This document shows positions 44,883 to 57,084 of a stretch of 64,000 nt of DNA, one piece after another (position 1 is the stretch's first letter; each line of letters begins with the position of its first letter). The notes under the pieces were generated by a model that had not been told where the DNA came from, did not search any database, and saw only the letters and a program-made list of their open reading frames with translations. Source of the stretch: Paramecium tetraurelia (taxonomy: Eukaryota > Ciliophora > Oligohymenophorea > Peniculida > Parameciidae); assembly GCF_000165425.1 (NCBI RefSeq), contig NW_001799266.1:434001-498000 (forward strand), given 5' to 3'. The position numbers were made by a program, and so were the translations under genes.

Positions 44883-47800
44883 TCATGAAGCACCAATAAT
44901 TTATAAATATTCTTCTTGAAAATGATCTCGAGAGGAATTAACTTCAAAAGGGACTTCGATAAGTGATATCTTTGAATTTAGTAATAAATGAATAGCAATT
45001 ATAACACTATTATTGCAAATATTGTTAAGAGGCCAATAATAATGATATTCTACTAGGAATTTAGGGTTAAATTGGATATTGCATCCGAAGACACATTCAC
45101 AAAATATTAGCAAAATTAGGCTATCTAATATTAGATTGCATCAAGTCCCCATAGTATGTAAATCATATAATTATGTTCTTCAAAGAAATTTTGAATTTTC
45201 TGAAATCTCTCTAAATTGGTCTCAGGATATTATAAACTAATATCAATTTCATAATATATCTAAGACAGTATGTAGTGTAAGTCAACTATTCCTTAATAGA
45301 AGTATGGATTCAAAACTTCATTAAACATTCTCTGTTTAAATAACTCTGAATACATATCACATCCAGTTAAAATACAAGTGTCATGTGATAAAATTTCAGT
45401 TTATTCATTTTCATTTATGGCATTAAAGGTTTTCGAATTAAATAGAAAATTTGTAAAATTCAAGTGTTAAAATTAGTTGATTTCCTAATTTAGAAGAGTG
45501 CTATTAAATTCTAATTGACTTAGTATCTAATAATCAGATTATTGATTTGGAGTTATCGTAAATGAAGAATCATTTAGTGCTAAATTATAATATGACTCAA
45601 AGACAGTCTTGACTAGGTATTAATCATATTTGTTAATTGTTGTAATTGAAATTAATCGTAGCTATTAAGAATCTATGGCTTCTTCGTTAAAAGGGTGTAC
45701 ATTCTGTGAAATGAAATTGTAATAAATTTGAAACCCCATAGCATAACATAGTCCTATGAGACAAATGAAACTCAATGTGAGTATTTAATTCAACTTTGAA
45801 AGATGATTCCGTATTACTATGTGTTTATCCTATGAATTGAAAGTCTTTACTATGGCTTACTATTAATTTTGATTCGAAAATTTTATTTGTTCATATTCCA
45901 CGAAAGGTTTTTCTTAAAGTTTCTAAAAGCTCTATTTACTTAATACAAAAGATTATCTGGTTAAAATATGTCTTAACTAATCATTTTTTCTAATAAACAG
46001 ATTCCCATCTAGAGAATCGCATTTAACAAATATATCAAAATTGAACTTGATCTATTTATTTACTCTATGATTGTAAATCATCTACGAGAGGGCAATCAAA
46101 ATAGCCATAATGTAGAAGCCAAAAAACAAATAATTAGAAAGGGAATCCAAATATTAGTTTATATAATCATTGTAGCTTTTGCAATCATCAATTTTCATTT
46201 GGAAAATTTTAACAACTTCAAAATAATTATAATGAACCAAAGACCTACTGATTTAGATTTAGTAGGGGTCTAACGAATCTGATAAATAATTGGATATATT
46301 TTGACTTTAAGTTTGTTGGGATAAATAGAATATTTAAAACATTATTTAAAAATAAGTGGTTAGTTCAGAGACTGATTAAGCTATTTTGTCCTGCAGATTT
46401 GCATTTATAATGTAGATATTTAATGAATCTTCAGAGTTTTATTAAAAGACTTTGCTATTGTGTTCATAAATGTTTATTAATCTATTCAACCCGAGATTTA
46501 AGTGATTCCAAGATGTATATAGTTTATTATATTTGCTAAAATTTAAGACTTTATCATCAATAGATAAAGCAGTGTCATTTATCAACGAATAAAAATCTTT
46601 ATAATATATTACATGTCTGGATCCACTCATTATTTAAGAGTATGCATCAAGAAAATCTAAATCTAAAGTGATAATCTAAATGCAATTTGATTACATTGAA
46701 GATTTTCTTTCAAACAGCATGAATAGTGCAATTATTATACCTACTACTAATAGGACTTGAAATGAAAAAAAGCATTCTAAATTTGACATTTGAAATGGCA
46801 ATTTAGAATTAGTCATTACTGATCGAAGAAAAGTAATTTAGAAATTAAGATTATTACTACTTCTCTTTTCTGATGTCGTAGAAGAACCTCTAATTTATTT
46901 ATGGTTAAGAAACTCCCTATTCTCAGTTTCAAATGATTAAATTGCTATTTAAGATTAATTTTATGTTTAATTATGGATCTTCTAATGCGAATTATGCTTT
47001 TACAGATTATCATCTGAATCAGACGGAAGTCTCTAAAAAGTGCATTTACTTGGTTTTTAATCAAACTCAAATTGAAGATCGACTATAAAGTATAAGAAAT
47101 CTTTTTATATACTATTAATTTAAGGATACAATATTTTGGAAATCAATGTAAGTTCTACTTGAAATGAATAAGATGTGTTCTAAGATAAAGCAAACTGTTT
47201 CTCAAATTTTATCAGATCATTTAATAAATGTCTATTTTTAATATCGAAATCCATTGCACCTTTGACTTTTTGATTTGATGCTTGCATTAAGATATCCTAA
47301 TTAGGGAGAATAAAATTCATAGTATGTTTATGAATTATTACTTCTTCATCTTATAATCTAATGTTTCTTATTTACTTGTCAGTGAAATGCTCCTGTAATT
47401 TTCCTATGAGTTCTGGAAGAATGTGAAATATTGACAAATTATCATATATTTAGCAAAATTTGATTTCACTATTTGTCAATTAGTTTATTTTGTTTTAAAT
47501 ACTTTGGCTCATACCAAAAATATTGAAATTCTTATCAATTAACATATATCCCTCCTCATTCATTGTTTAGCTATTTTTTTGAAACCCTGATTTCTTTAAT
47601 AAATGTGCAAATACATAAAAATAGTAATCACTACCTTAAATTGGAAATAAGACTGTCAAACTCATTGACACTTTCTCAATAAATTAATTTTTGTTTACTA
47701 TGAAAGTATCTTGGCTAGAATACATTTTAGTACTACGACCAAGAAACAAAAAATTATCAATTAATCCTTTATGGATTGATCTAATGTTGTAAGGAATCAA

Positions 47801-49844
47801 ATCATTTAATTTAGGTGATTCATCTGGATGTTCGTATCCAAAAAACTTTTTATAACTATCTTTAATGGAAATATTTTTGATATCAAAGTCCTCAAATGAA
47901 ACTAATTATTGTATAGTTATAGCTTAGCCACTTACATAATTTAAAATATGAAATTGATGGGATGATTAAGCTAGTTATTTTTATTCCATAATCTATAGTT
48001 TCTTAGCAAGGACCAGTTATTTATTTAGATCATCTAAACAAACAATTGAAATTAATAGTTACAATCTTATAATTAAAATGTTTTCGTATTTTCGATCCTC
48101 TCTTTAGGAAATAAAATAATTAATATCTTATTACACTAAAGAAAGCTGAAATTATATCTTTTTTAATTAAACCATAAAGTCATCGTAATTTTTTATGTTT
48201 CCATTAATGTAACAAATCCACAATTCTTTTTATAAATTAAGAGCCATCATAATGTTTTGCATATACTGAATTTCATAAAAAAAAAATAAATTTAAATCAA
48301 TTAAGGACTTAAATTCATTTTTACTAAGTAAATGTTGATTTCGATTTTATTATTCTATGTCTAATTTACTATCTAATTAGATTTATCTTGTCAAATGAAT
48401 GAAAAATTATAAGGAACTAGAGGAATTCTTCTATTACTTTTTATAACTAATGACAACATCCTAGATGTTTTTAAAAGACAAGTATTAATTACTACGATAT
48501 TTCTTTAAGAATGTGACAAACTTAATTGTTAATTGCTCAAAAATTGCAACAGGCAATTCCTTATTCATGGAAATTGCTATTAATTTCTAAAATTGATATT
48601 GCACCCAAACATAAAGAGGCTCACAATCTAAAGTTTAATTTGATGATATAAAGGTTTTCAATTACTTTTTACAAGGACAATGGATGTCATTACAAGTCTA
48701 GCAATGAACATTTAAATATCTAATGAATTGAAAATAACTTTGCTTTGTCATAGTAATAGGATGAGATATTAACACAAAATACTCCAACGTAAACTCACTC
48801 ATAGTTTGTCCAGCATTTGAACAAAATCTCAAACTCTCCTCATCAAATTGATGTTAAAAATAAGCCTAACTCAAAGTAAATATTAACTAAAATTAGAATT
48901 TTTAAATACCGGAATCATTATGCAGCTAGTTAAGAAAATAATGCCATCGTCTGAATCTGAAAACATCCAATATGATATCAATATTCCAAAAAAGATTGAA
49001 GTTATTAAAATCTATGAATAAAATATTGTTTCAGTAGTGAATCCAAAGGGCAATTATGTAAAAACATCAAACAACAAACAAAACATTATTAAGAAGTAAC
49101 ATGAATAGATTATTAAATATTCATTTTGATACATTTACTTCCAAAACGATAAAATAATTAAGAGTTAGTGTAAGAATATAGTTATAAAATTGATATGAGA
49201 AAACTTTCTTAATAATCCTGCTTACAAAAAATCATAGTTTCTAAAATAAAAAACAGACACTATTCCTGATATAGATACCAAAATAACACCAAGGAAGCTA
49301 ATTACTACATAATTCGGAGATATTTAAAATAAACATTCTGATGGTTCTATTTCTGAATGCTATATTAAATATGATTATTTTCCGCAGGTAATAATACCTA
49401 TCATGCATTCATTAAAAGGAGTCAAGAAAAACCATTAAAAATTCTAAAAATAAAATTTAACAAATCTATTAATAGGTGATGATGACGGCAGAGACTATAA
49501 ATATATTATAAAGATTTTACTTTTAAAATGATTTGAAATAATGCAATTAAAAATGTGCCCAGCATCACAATAAATACGCAGAAGTAGACAAAAATTGTCA
49601 AGGGATCATAATGAATGATTATAAGCATAAATGGAATCGACGATTATTAACTTACTTAAGCTAAAAAGTCATTTTCATAATATTATATTGCCTTGCGTTC
49701 AAACTGGCTATAAATATATCCAATTAGTTAAATGAAATAATATAAAATCTTCGCCATGTTACCATAGTCAATATTTTTCGTTCTTCTCTCAGTATTCGTC
49801 CCTATTGCAACAAAGTAAGATGTCAACTTTGAAATAAATTACAT
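44883..49844 (-). CDS. Giant Tmc-like membrane protein (paralogue A'), about 1,640 residues
   Basis: Close in plan to the gene at 26197-31185, with matching blocks: 'GTNTERR' near the N-terminus, 'NFQWFFLTPFNECMIGI', the Cys/His cluster 'HCQTCNDIHCPCKK', and 'MSGSRHVIYYKDFYSL' near the start of the C-terminal membrane region. Introns (26 nt after 'QIILK', 23 nt after 'CIMIP') sit where those of the paralogue do. I saw no break in the parts I read. Both copies keep the same order of membrane segments, Cys cluster and C-terminal membrane block, so both are probably functional. Stop is TGA at 44883-44885. Confidence 0.83.
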
Positions 49845-50112
49845 ATATTTATAAATAAACTAATTTTGAACAGCTAATTTAATATACAAAAATTTAAAAT
49901 CATTATCACATCCAACTTATCCTATTTTTGTATTTTATTGTGTTTTTTAATTTATCATCTGGATAAAAATAAAAGCACTGATATTTTTCACTTTGGCAAT
50001 TATTTAATATTTATGTTAAAAATATAACTAGAGTTTCGAATATAATTTCAAACTATTTTTTTTTATGTAGCTATCAAAGAAGGATTCCATTACGAATATT
50101 TAAGGTATTTGA
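49845..50112. other. Intergenic region
   Basis: AT-rich spacer upstream of paralogue A'. No coding frame supported. Confidence 0.5.
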
Positions 50113-50454
50113 TTAATTCATAAGGCAAATGACTCTAGATAAATTAAATAAATTAATTTAATCGAGTATCACTAAAATTTGCTTGCGTTTCTAAATGAAA
50201 TTTTCCAAAAGATAGAAACTGTTAATTATTTAAATGCAATCACAATATGGGATGTCAGAATACAAAAAACTGTCTATATTATTGATAATCATTATGATAT
50301 TTTGTCAAATATTGGAATTACTGTAGCAATAAATTATGATTAAATTTTGACTTAAAATTATCACATTTATTTAACCACTTTCAGAAAAACATGTTTAAAT
50401 AAATTCGAATATTTTAGTTATTACTTCATTTTTTAATTCAAAAATTGTTATTGA
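50113..50454 (+). pseudogene. Possible WD40-repeat gene fragment
   Basis: A plus-strand frame without an initiating ATG is open for 113 codons. It contains 'LIEYHQNLLAFLNE' and 'NAITIWDVRIQKTVYIIDNH', which look like one WD40 blade (the WD dipeptide in 'TIWDV' ends a strand, and the next strand follows). The sequence then degrades to low-complexity Phe/Tyr. No intron-joined start or further blades were found. It may be a relic of a larger WD40 gene, or a real gene whose other exons I missed. Confidence 0.35.
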
Positions 50455-50512
50455 TCAACTAAAATTTCTTTTAAAAATTTTAAAGGAATTATATTTATAT
50501 TATAATAAATTA

Positions 50513-51031
50513 TCAATATTTTTTTAATTCTGGTATTCCTGTCCAATCAAATTATGTTCCTTTCTCCATAAATTCCTCTAATCTATTCGCTTTATGTGCT
50601 CTTTCCAAAAGATCCATTGCTTGGTTGTATTGATAAAAACCAAATTGATATTTTTCAGCCATTTCATAAAATATTTTTTCAGTATCCTAGCAAAAGTATT
50701 TACTAGTAAAATAAAAAGACATTAATGGTATTCCTATGTACTTAAAGGAAAAGACTGCTGGCCTAAATACAGGAATTCTTTAAAAATTTCTGAAGAGTGT
50801 TTTATTGGCAATAAAAACTACCAAAGGGCTTCCAAATAATGCTAAACTAGTTCTTGCTCTGTAATTGAGATAAGCAGCTGTGCATTATAAATAATCATCA
50901 TTGTTGATGAATCCAAATTGTCTATTGTATTCAAAAAAGAAGTTAAATAGTTTTGATCTATCATCAGCAATCGAATCAAACTAATCTTGTCTAAATTCTT
51001 CGAAATTGGTTAGTTTTCTCTACCTATTCAT
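50513..51031 (-). CDS. Small protein with a hydrophobic centre, 172 residues
   Basis: An intronless frame MNRQRKLTNFEEFRQD to 'WTGIPELKKY'. The middle has hydrophobic stretches ('LALFGSPLVVFIANKTLF', 'FKYIGIPLMSFYFTSKYF') that could be two membrane helices. The ends are polar, with charged helices ('NQAMDLLERAHKANRLEE'). The balanced composition suggests a real, conserved gene, perhaps mitochondrial. No family recognised. Confidence 0.75.
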
Positions 51032-51105
51032 TAAAATAATTAGAAAATATTATTATATTCAAAAATATTTGTGATAAACTAAGATAGTAAATAATTAGTA
51101 TAACT

Positions 51106-53303
51106 ATCAAGGTGCTTTATTGGTTTTATTATCTATTTCCAATGCTTTTGAATAGTCAGCTATGGCAAGATCCATCTCCCCAATACTAATAGAATTGAAC
51201 AAATAAATACTTATCATAACAGCATCCTCTATTAAAGTAAGCATTAGCACCTTAATCATTCTGTAAATGGATTACTTAAGAGAAATCTTCAATAGCCTAT
51301 AAAGTTTAGCATTAAATTACTTTGTGAAACTCTCCAATCCTTTCATTACAAATTCCTCTATTATAGATGGCATGAATGTTGATTGGATCTAAACTAATAG
51401 CTCTTGAATAATCGCTGATAGCTTCTTCAAATTGGCCTAATTTGGCTAGACAATATCCTCTATTATTAAGAGTCCTTGTGTTTTCCGATGAATAAATCAA
51501 TTCTTGAGAGTAGCAATATGCAGCAGTCTCAAAATCCTCCATTTTTCTAAGCACTAAACCCATATTTGAATAGATGATGGGATTCTTTGAATCCAAAGAT
51601 AGAGCTTTCTTAAAATCTTCTAAGGCCTATTCAAATTTATTCATGCTTCTCTTACAGCATCCTCGATTATGAATATAAACAGGATTTTGCGGTTCTATAT
51701 CAATAGCTTTGTTAAAGTCTATGCAGGCTTTCTCATATTCACCAATTTTATCATAAACTAAGCCTCTCCCATTATAGGCTGGAGCATAGTTGGAATCAAT
51801 CTTTAAAGAGCTAAGAGAAGATTAAATTATAAGATTACGAGTTAAAGTATTTTAAAGCATCCTCCAGTTTTTATTATCGATCCATCAAAATTCCAATATG
51901 AGTTAAAGTATTCGGATTGTTAGGCACAACATTATTAGCAATTAGATAATCTTGTTATGCTTTATCAAATTCTCCGAGCTTTTCATAACAATTAGCTCTA
52001 TTGTAATAAGCCTTAAAATGGTTTTTGTCTAATCTTAAACATTCGTTAAATTCTAAGATAGCCTCTTTTATCTAATTTTTTTTCTTCATTGCAAAACCCT
52101 TATTATGATAAAAATCTGCCTTGGATGGATCAAGTTCAATGGCTTTTGCGAAATCCTTTATAGCCAAATTGTAATCCCCTTTTTTATCATAGGAAATCCC
52201 TCTATTATAATAAGCGTATGCATTTTTTGGATCCATTTCTACTGCCTTAGTGTAATCATTAATTGCATCATTATACATTCTTAGCTTATCGAATGCAAAA
52301 CCTTGATAGATTTAATAATAAATTCATACCTCTATTAAATATGGATTTAAAATGGTTAGAATTAAACATTAGAGCCATAGTATAAAATTCAATAGCTTTA
52401 ATGAAATCTTCTTTTTTTCTAGCTTCAAATCCTTGCTGATGGAACCAATCTGATATCTTCTTATTATCTTATTTGATATGATCTGGAATCATCGAGATTA
52501 ATTGTTATTGAACGGGCTGAGAAATTTCTTTATCAATTATTTAGGAAGGACGCTAAATATGAAGTTCATTAGCATCAATGCTTGTGTAGAGAGGATTTTG
52601 ACTCATAAAACTATTTTATTATGGTTAATTTTAAATCTAGGATTAATCATTTTGTAAGTATTCCTCATCATTTTGTGGGTTCATGAGATCATCCTCTTCA
52701 GGCTGTTAATATTTATTTGTTTTTGTTTTATACTAAAATGCTTCTGTTTTAGGATAGTTATCATCTTTTTTCATTGAACTATTTCTAAGTAACGATCGTT
52801 TATTTATAGAATTAGAAAGATTAAGAGATTTTGCATTATCTTTCTCCAAGGCTCGAGTATAGTCTTCGATGGCTCCTGCGAAATCTCCCTTTAAATTAAG
52901 ACAAGAAGCACGAGCAAATGCTGCATTTACATGGTTCTCATCTAAAAGTAATACTTTGGAAAAGTCATCTATTGCAAGATCAGTTTATCCTAATTTTTCA
53001 TTGGCACATCCTTAATTTGTTAGATTTGAATACCTCTCAAATAATATCCTCCGACATTATCACCGTCTGACTCTAAGAGTTTATTACAATCTTAAATTGC
53101 AATTTCATACTCCCCTTTTTTAATATAGGCGGATGCTCGAATGTAAAGGGCTTTCTTGTGATTTGGACAGTTCTTGAGTTTCCCTGTACATATTGCTATC
53201 AGATTGTCTATGTTGATTGACTAAATTATATTTTATAATCTACAGGCCGATATTTTGGAACTTTTTGCTAGCTCGGCAATTTCGTTAGATTTGGAGCGTG
53301 CAT
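51106..53303 (-). CDS. Tetratricopeptide-repeat protein, about 680 residues
   Basis: It starts MHAPNLTKLPSQQK. TPR units are seen throughout, each near 34 residues, with typical 'A.Y.NRG..Y...G....A..D...A...DP' spacing: 'YNDAINDYTKAVEMDPKN', 'YYNRGISYDKKGDYNLAI', 'YNRGICNERIGEFHK'. Two blocks of repeats (an N-terminal block and the larger C-terminal block) are separated by a Gln/Asn-rich linker at about residues 190-260. Introns of 23-28 nt cut several repeats. TPR arrays bind peptides or partner proteins, for example Hsp70/Hsp90 or IFT-type complexes. Partner unknown. Some introns were placed by frame only. Confidence 0.88.
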
Positions 53304-53513
53304 TAATTAAGAAAAAATTAATTAATATAAATTGTAAATTCAGGTAAAAAACATTCAATAGAAGAATCACAAAGGATATTTGTAGAAACTCACACAACAA
53401 TCAAAGAGGAATAAAAAAAGAATAAAATTCGAAATTCTTCGATTATTTATAATTAGCATTAAAATTCTCTACTTATAAAATATATATGTTATGGATTAAA
53501 AAAACCAAAATAG

Positions 53514-54680
53514 TCACACCCACTTTCTTTAAAGATTGAAGTGAAAATTCTTTTTCTTTGGCAATATATAAGGACTCTTGGGATTTGGCCCTAATTTCTT
53601 CTCAAAATCACCATATGGTTATCTTAAACTCTCCGACATGAACACATTACCTGACACTAATAATTTGTCTTTTGCTATTTCATCAAATTTGCTTGGTAAT
53701 TAATAAGATCCTTTTTAGTTGATTATAATTATAATTACCTGGCCCAATTTTTTCTGGATCTTATTCTCTTTCTTATTTTCCGAAGCGATCTTTTCCAGGT
53801 TGAATTGCAAAAGAAGACAATTCTTTCTTTACTATATAATCTGGATCAAAAACTGGGAACTTAACTTCATAATCACCAGGTCCTGGCAATAATCTATCAT
53901 TCTATTTATCTTTATCATTCAGCATCATAGCTACAATTTGTTATTATGGTGTTATCTCTCGTAATTAAGCTCCATCAGGGTAAAAACCTAATTAAATGCA
54001 GATGGTACTTGATGTAGGTCCTTTGTGCTCAGGCTTTGATAATTAATTCTAGACTTCATATTAACCAGGAGGAGGATTATCTGGCTTATTCTAGAATTAG
54101 CCTCTTAATGTTTTAGATGAGAACACATATTTAACTACGTTCGACTTCTTTGGTTGTGGCATATCATATCTAATTTATTATTATAATTATACTCTCCTGG
54201 TCCAGGGTTGATCACTTCAACCTTTTCAACGCTCTTTTATTATTATTATCTCATAAAAAATGAAGGGTTGTTAGTTGATTATGAAGAATTAAAGCTATGA
54301 TTTGAGTTATATTATCCAGGTCCAGGTCCTGAATTGACATATTTAGGGGCAAATACATTTCTCTCTTAAGAACAAGCTAATCCTCCAGTGCCTTTATTGG
54401 AAATGGATTCTGATTGTACTTTACCGAACTAATATAAACTAGAATCGTATTCTTAAGGCCCTGGATTATCAGGTAATTATTATTTAAATCTTGGTTCACT
54501 GGATCCAAATGCTTTCGTGCTTTGATCTCTATATATTATGAGTTCCAATTTTGCAGGTATTGATCCGACCGACAATTTGCTAGTGGCATCATGAACAAAT
54601 CCTTTATAGAGTTTGCTATTAGCGGAAGGCAGCTTTCCTTTTTGTCTATATGAAACTGACGATGCAGATGTAGATAACAT
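53514..54680 (-). CDS. Sperm-tail PG-rich repeat protein (STPG1/STPG2-like)
   Basis: It starts MLSTSASSVSYRQKGKLP. At least six Pro-Gly-rich repeats of the STPG type are visible: 'DNPGPQEYDSS', 'SGPGPGQYNSN', 'NPGPGEY', 'DNPPPGQYEVQ', 'PGPGDYEVKFPVFDP', and the family-style 'SSFAIQPGKDRFG'. A 20-nt intron cuts the third repeat, and a 28-nt intron follows 'KIGPG'. Related proteins in animals and protists lie on or inside ciliary doublet microtubules. The exact orthologue is not decided. Confidence 0.87.
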
Positions 54681-54833
54681 TAATTATAATCATTTTTTGA
54701 TAACGTTTACAAGGTTTGGTAACAATTATTCAAATTAATTGCTGTTTATCCCAAGATGCGGGATTATTTTTGGTTAGGACTTTGTAAAAAGACCAGAATC
54801 CTAAAGCTTAGTTTTAGATCTACTGAGTAATAA

Positions 54834-56241
54834 TCAAGAATACATGGAAGTTAAAATAGATTTCTCCTCTGTCTGATTTGTGAGTTATTAGATCAAATTT
54901 TAATATATTTCTTGTGACATTCCTTTCGGTGATTAAAGAGTTGGATTGCTCAAAATTCTACGATGACTTTTCTCACCTAATTTTTTATCTATTTTATTTC
55001 CAATCTCTACCAACTTTGTTGCAGAAACCTAAAGTGAAGTTGTTGATTTAGTATTCAATTCTTGAATAATTGCATGCAATTTTTGATTTTCCGACTTCAA
55101 ATTATTCAATTCCTCCTCATAATGTTGTTTCACATTTTCAATTATTTTTTACTGTTAATCCTCAAAACTTTATACATTCTCCTAACTGTGCTTTAATTTG
55201 AAAGCCGACAGAGTTTCTTGCAAAGAGAAATTATCTTTTTTGAGGTTAGTTAGCTCTTAATTGAGCTTGTTAACAGTTTCTTGAAGTTTTTTTGATTTAT
55301 CAACAAACTAGGTCAAATTTGAAATTTGCCTATTGAGACATTGTACAACCAATTCTAATTTCTAATTTTCTTCTATAAGCCTTTTGTTCTATTAATATTC
55401 TTTAGTTTATTAAATCATATAAATATTATATCAAATTAATATAACCTTGAAACTAAAAATTCTTAATCACACATCAATTGGTTCAAGATTTTGTTTGAGA
55501 TTATTGATTTACTCTTGAAAGAATTGAATCTACTTGGCAAATATCGAATTTTCTATTAAAAGATGTTCAATCCTCCTATTTTTCTCATTCAAACATTCTA
55601 ATTATTTTTATTTTTCATTGGGAGTGGAGTTTTTAGACTAAATTAACAATTCAATCATACTATCAATGTATTGTTAGAGTGGAATTAACTAATTTTATCA
55701 GTAGAATAGCCTCCAACTTTGTGTTTAGAAGGACAAAATCCAGTAAAATTAGATTGGCATCTCACTTAAAAAGTATCAAAAATTGCTGACTTATCTTCTG
55801 TCTCATCATCGAATTCTAAGCAACTTTAATTTAAATGTAATTTACATAGATTGTATTGTGATGATGAATTCATCATATCTTTTGGTTTTCTCATATTCTT
55901 GATAGGCTGACTCAAAATTCTTTAAGAACTTTAGTTAATTTAAATTTAAATTGCAATTTTGAAGTGCTTAATATTAATTTGAATTGTTTACAAAGAACTG
56001 AGTTTCTAATTATCTATAAGTCTCCTATAACAAATTGATTTTTATCCAATTTTTATTTGATGCAATAAAAATCATTTGGGTCATTTTCATTTTTCTCATG
56101 GGGTGATGCCTAAGTCAAAAGATTGTCTTTAGTTTATTTATAATATTCTTTGACCTTATATTAATCAAAGTAAAATAGCTTAGGGAATTCAAACCCCTGT
56201 GCAATTAATTGATTATGTCTTTATTTAATTAATTAGTACAT
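54834..56241 (-). CDS. Coiled-coil protein, about 430 residues
   Basis: The likely start is MYQLIKQRHNQLIAQGFEFP, 64 bp from the next gene upstream. The N-terminal 100 residues look ordered ('LFYFDQYKVKEYYKQTKDN'). The C-terminal half is long coiled coil ('KLQETVNKLNQELTNLKK', 'FEDQQQKIIENVKQHYEEEL'). Introns of 23-27 nt lie in the second half. Between 55880 and 56060 two frames are both open, so one exon join (26-nt GTTATA...AATTAG) is provisional. A second reading starting at 56099 is possible. Function unknown; likely cytoskeletal. Confidence 0.7.
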
Positions 56242-56305
56242 TCTTTAAAATGATGATTATTGACCTTCTAAAATTGGGTGCCAAATATTCCAAACAAATA
56301 TACAT

Positions 56306-56748
56306 TCACATATCAGCCGAATGAACGTTTTACCAAGAACCATGAGCTGTTCGTCTATATATATTATTGCTATTCCTACCTGGTTTATTGGAAAAGTATT
56401 TTTTCGCATTAATTCCCTTTTCAAAATATTGTTATAATATTTATTGGAAGATGGGAATGATGTGAATAGAGACTTTAGTAATCACTAACTAAATGTGGTA
56501 ATCCATCATTTCTTTTACTAACTGAATACTCTGGTTTTTTTTACTCTTATTGACAAGACTTTTTGCAAGGGTTATGAGATTGCGTTAGTTAAAATTTCAC
56601 AGACAGCCTAGACTGTCAAATGGATTGTTTCTCTTATTTTATTACATTTTGAATACCTATCATTCTCTAAGATTTTATTTTTTAAAAGATTGGCCATTTT
56701 ATAATTGTTTTCAGAAAGGAAGCAGTTTTATATTTCAACCATTTTCAT
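56306..56748 (-). CDS. Small helical protein, 137 residues
   Basis: MKMVEIQNCFLSENNYK to 'WQNVHSADM'. A 29-nt intron (GTCTTG...ACCAG) gives an exact length. The protein is mostly amphipathic helix with a basic Asn/Arg-rich end ('NKPGRNSNNIYRRTAHGS'). It has no recognised domain. It is divergent from the Na+/H+ exchanger gene, 336 bp away. Confidence 0.65.
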
Positions 56749-57084
56749 TGTAATTTATTTTAAAAACAAATATTAAAAATAAATCAACAAGATGATTAAA
56801 TTTATAATGTCAACAGATTAAATAAGATTTACTATTTTCTTATAAAAATTGTTGTTAGAAAATAATCAAAATCTAATCGATAGGATTTTTGAACTAACAA
56901 AGTGAAACTCTATATTAAGATACTGTATTTATAGTTAAGTTATATCTAATTTAACAAAAAATATCAATAATTATGACTCTCTATTAATGGCAATTATCAT
57001 TCAAATTGTTCAATTAAAGGGATATAGAATGATTAAAAACAAGAAGGTTTGAGAGGAATTGAGTAAAATAAAATAATTAAATAA
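56749..57084. other. Divergent intergenic region
   Basis: 336 bp of AT-rich DNA between two divergent starts; it must hold both promoters. No ORF. Confidence 0.55.

Noticed and set aside
46067-46273. Plus-strand ORF with a hydrophobic stretch
   Set aside because: It lies inside paralogue A' on the minus strand, whose sequence matches its paralogue there.
52600-52660. Separate genes for the two TPR blocks
   Set aside because: The frame is continuous through the Gln/Asn-rich linker, so it is one gene from 53303 to 51106.
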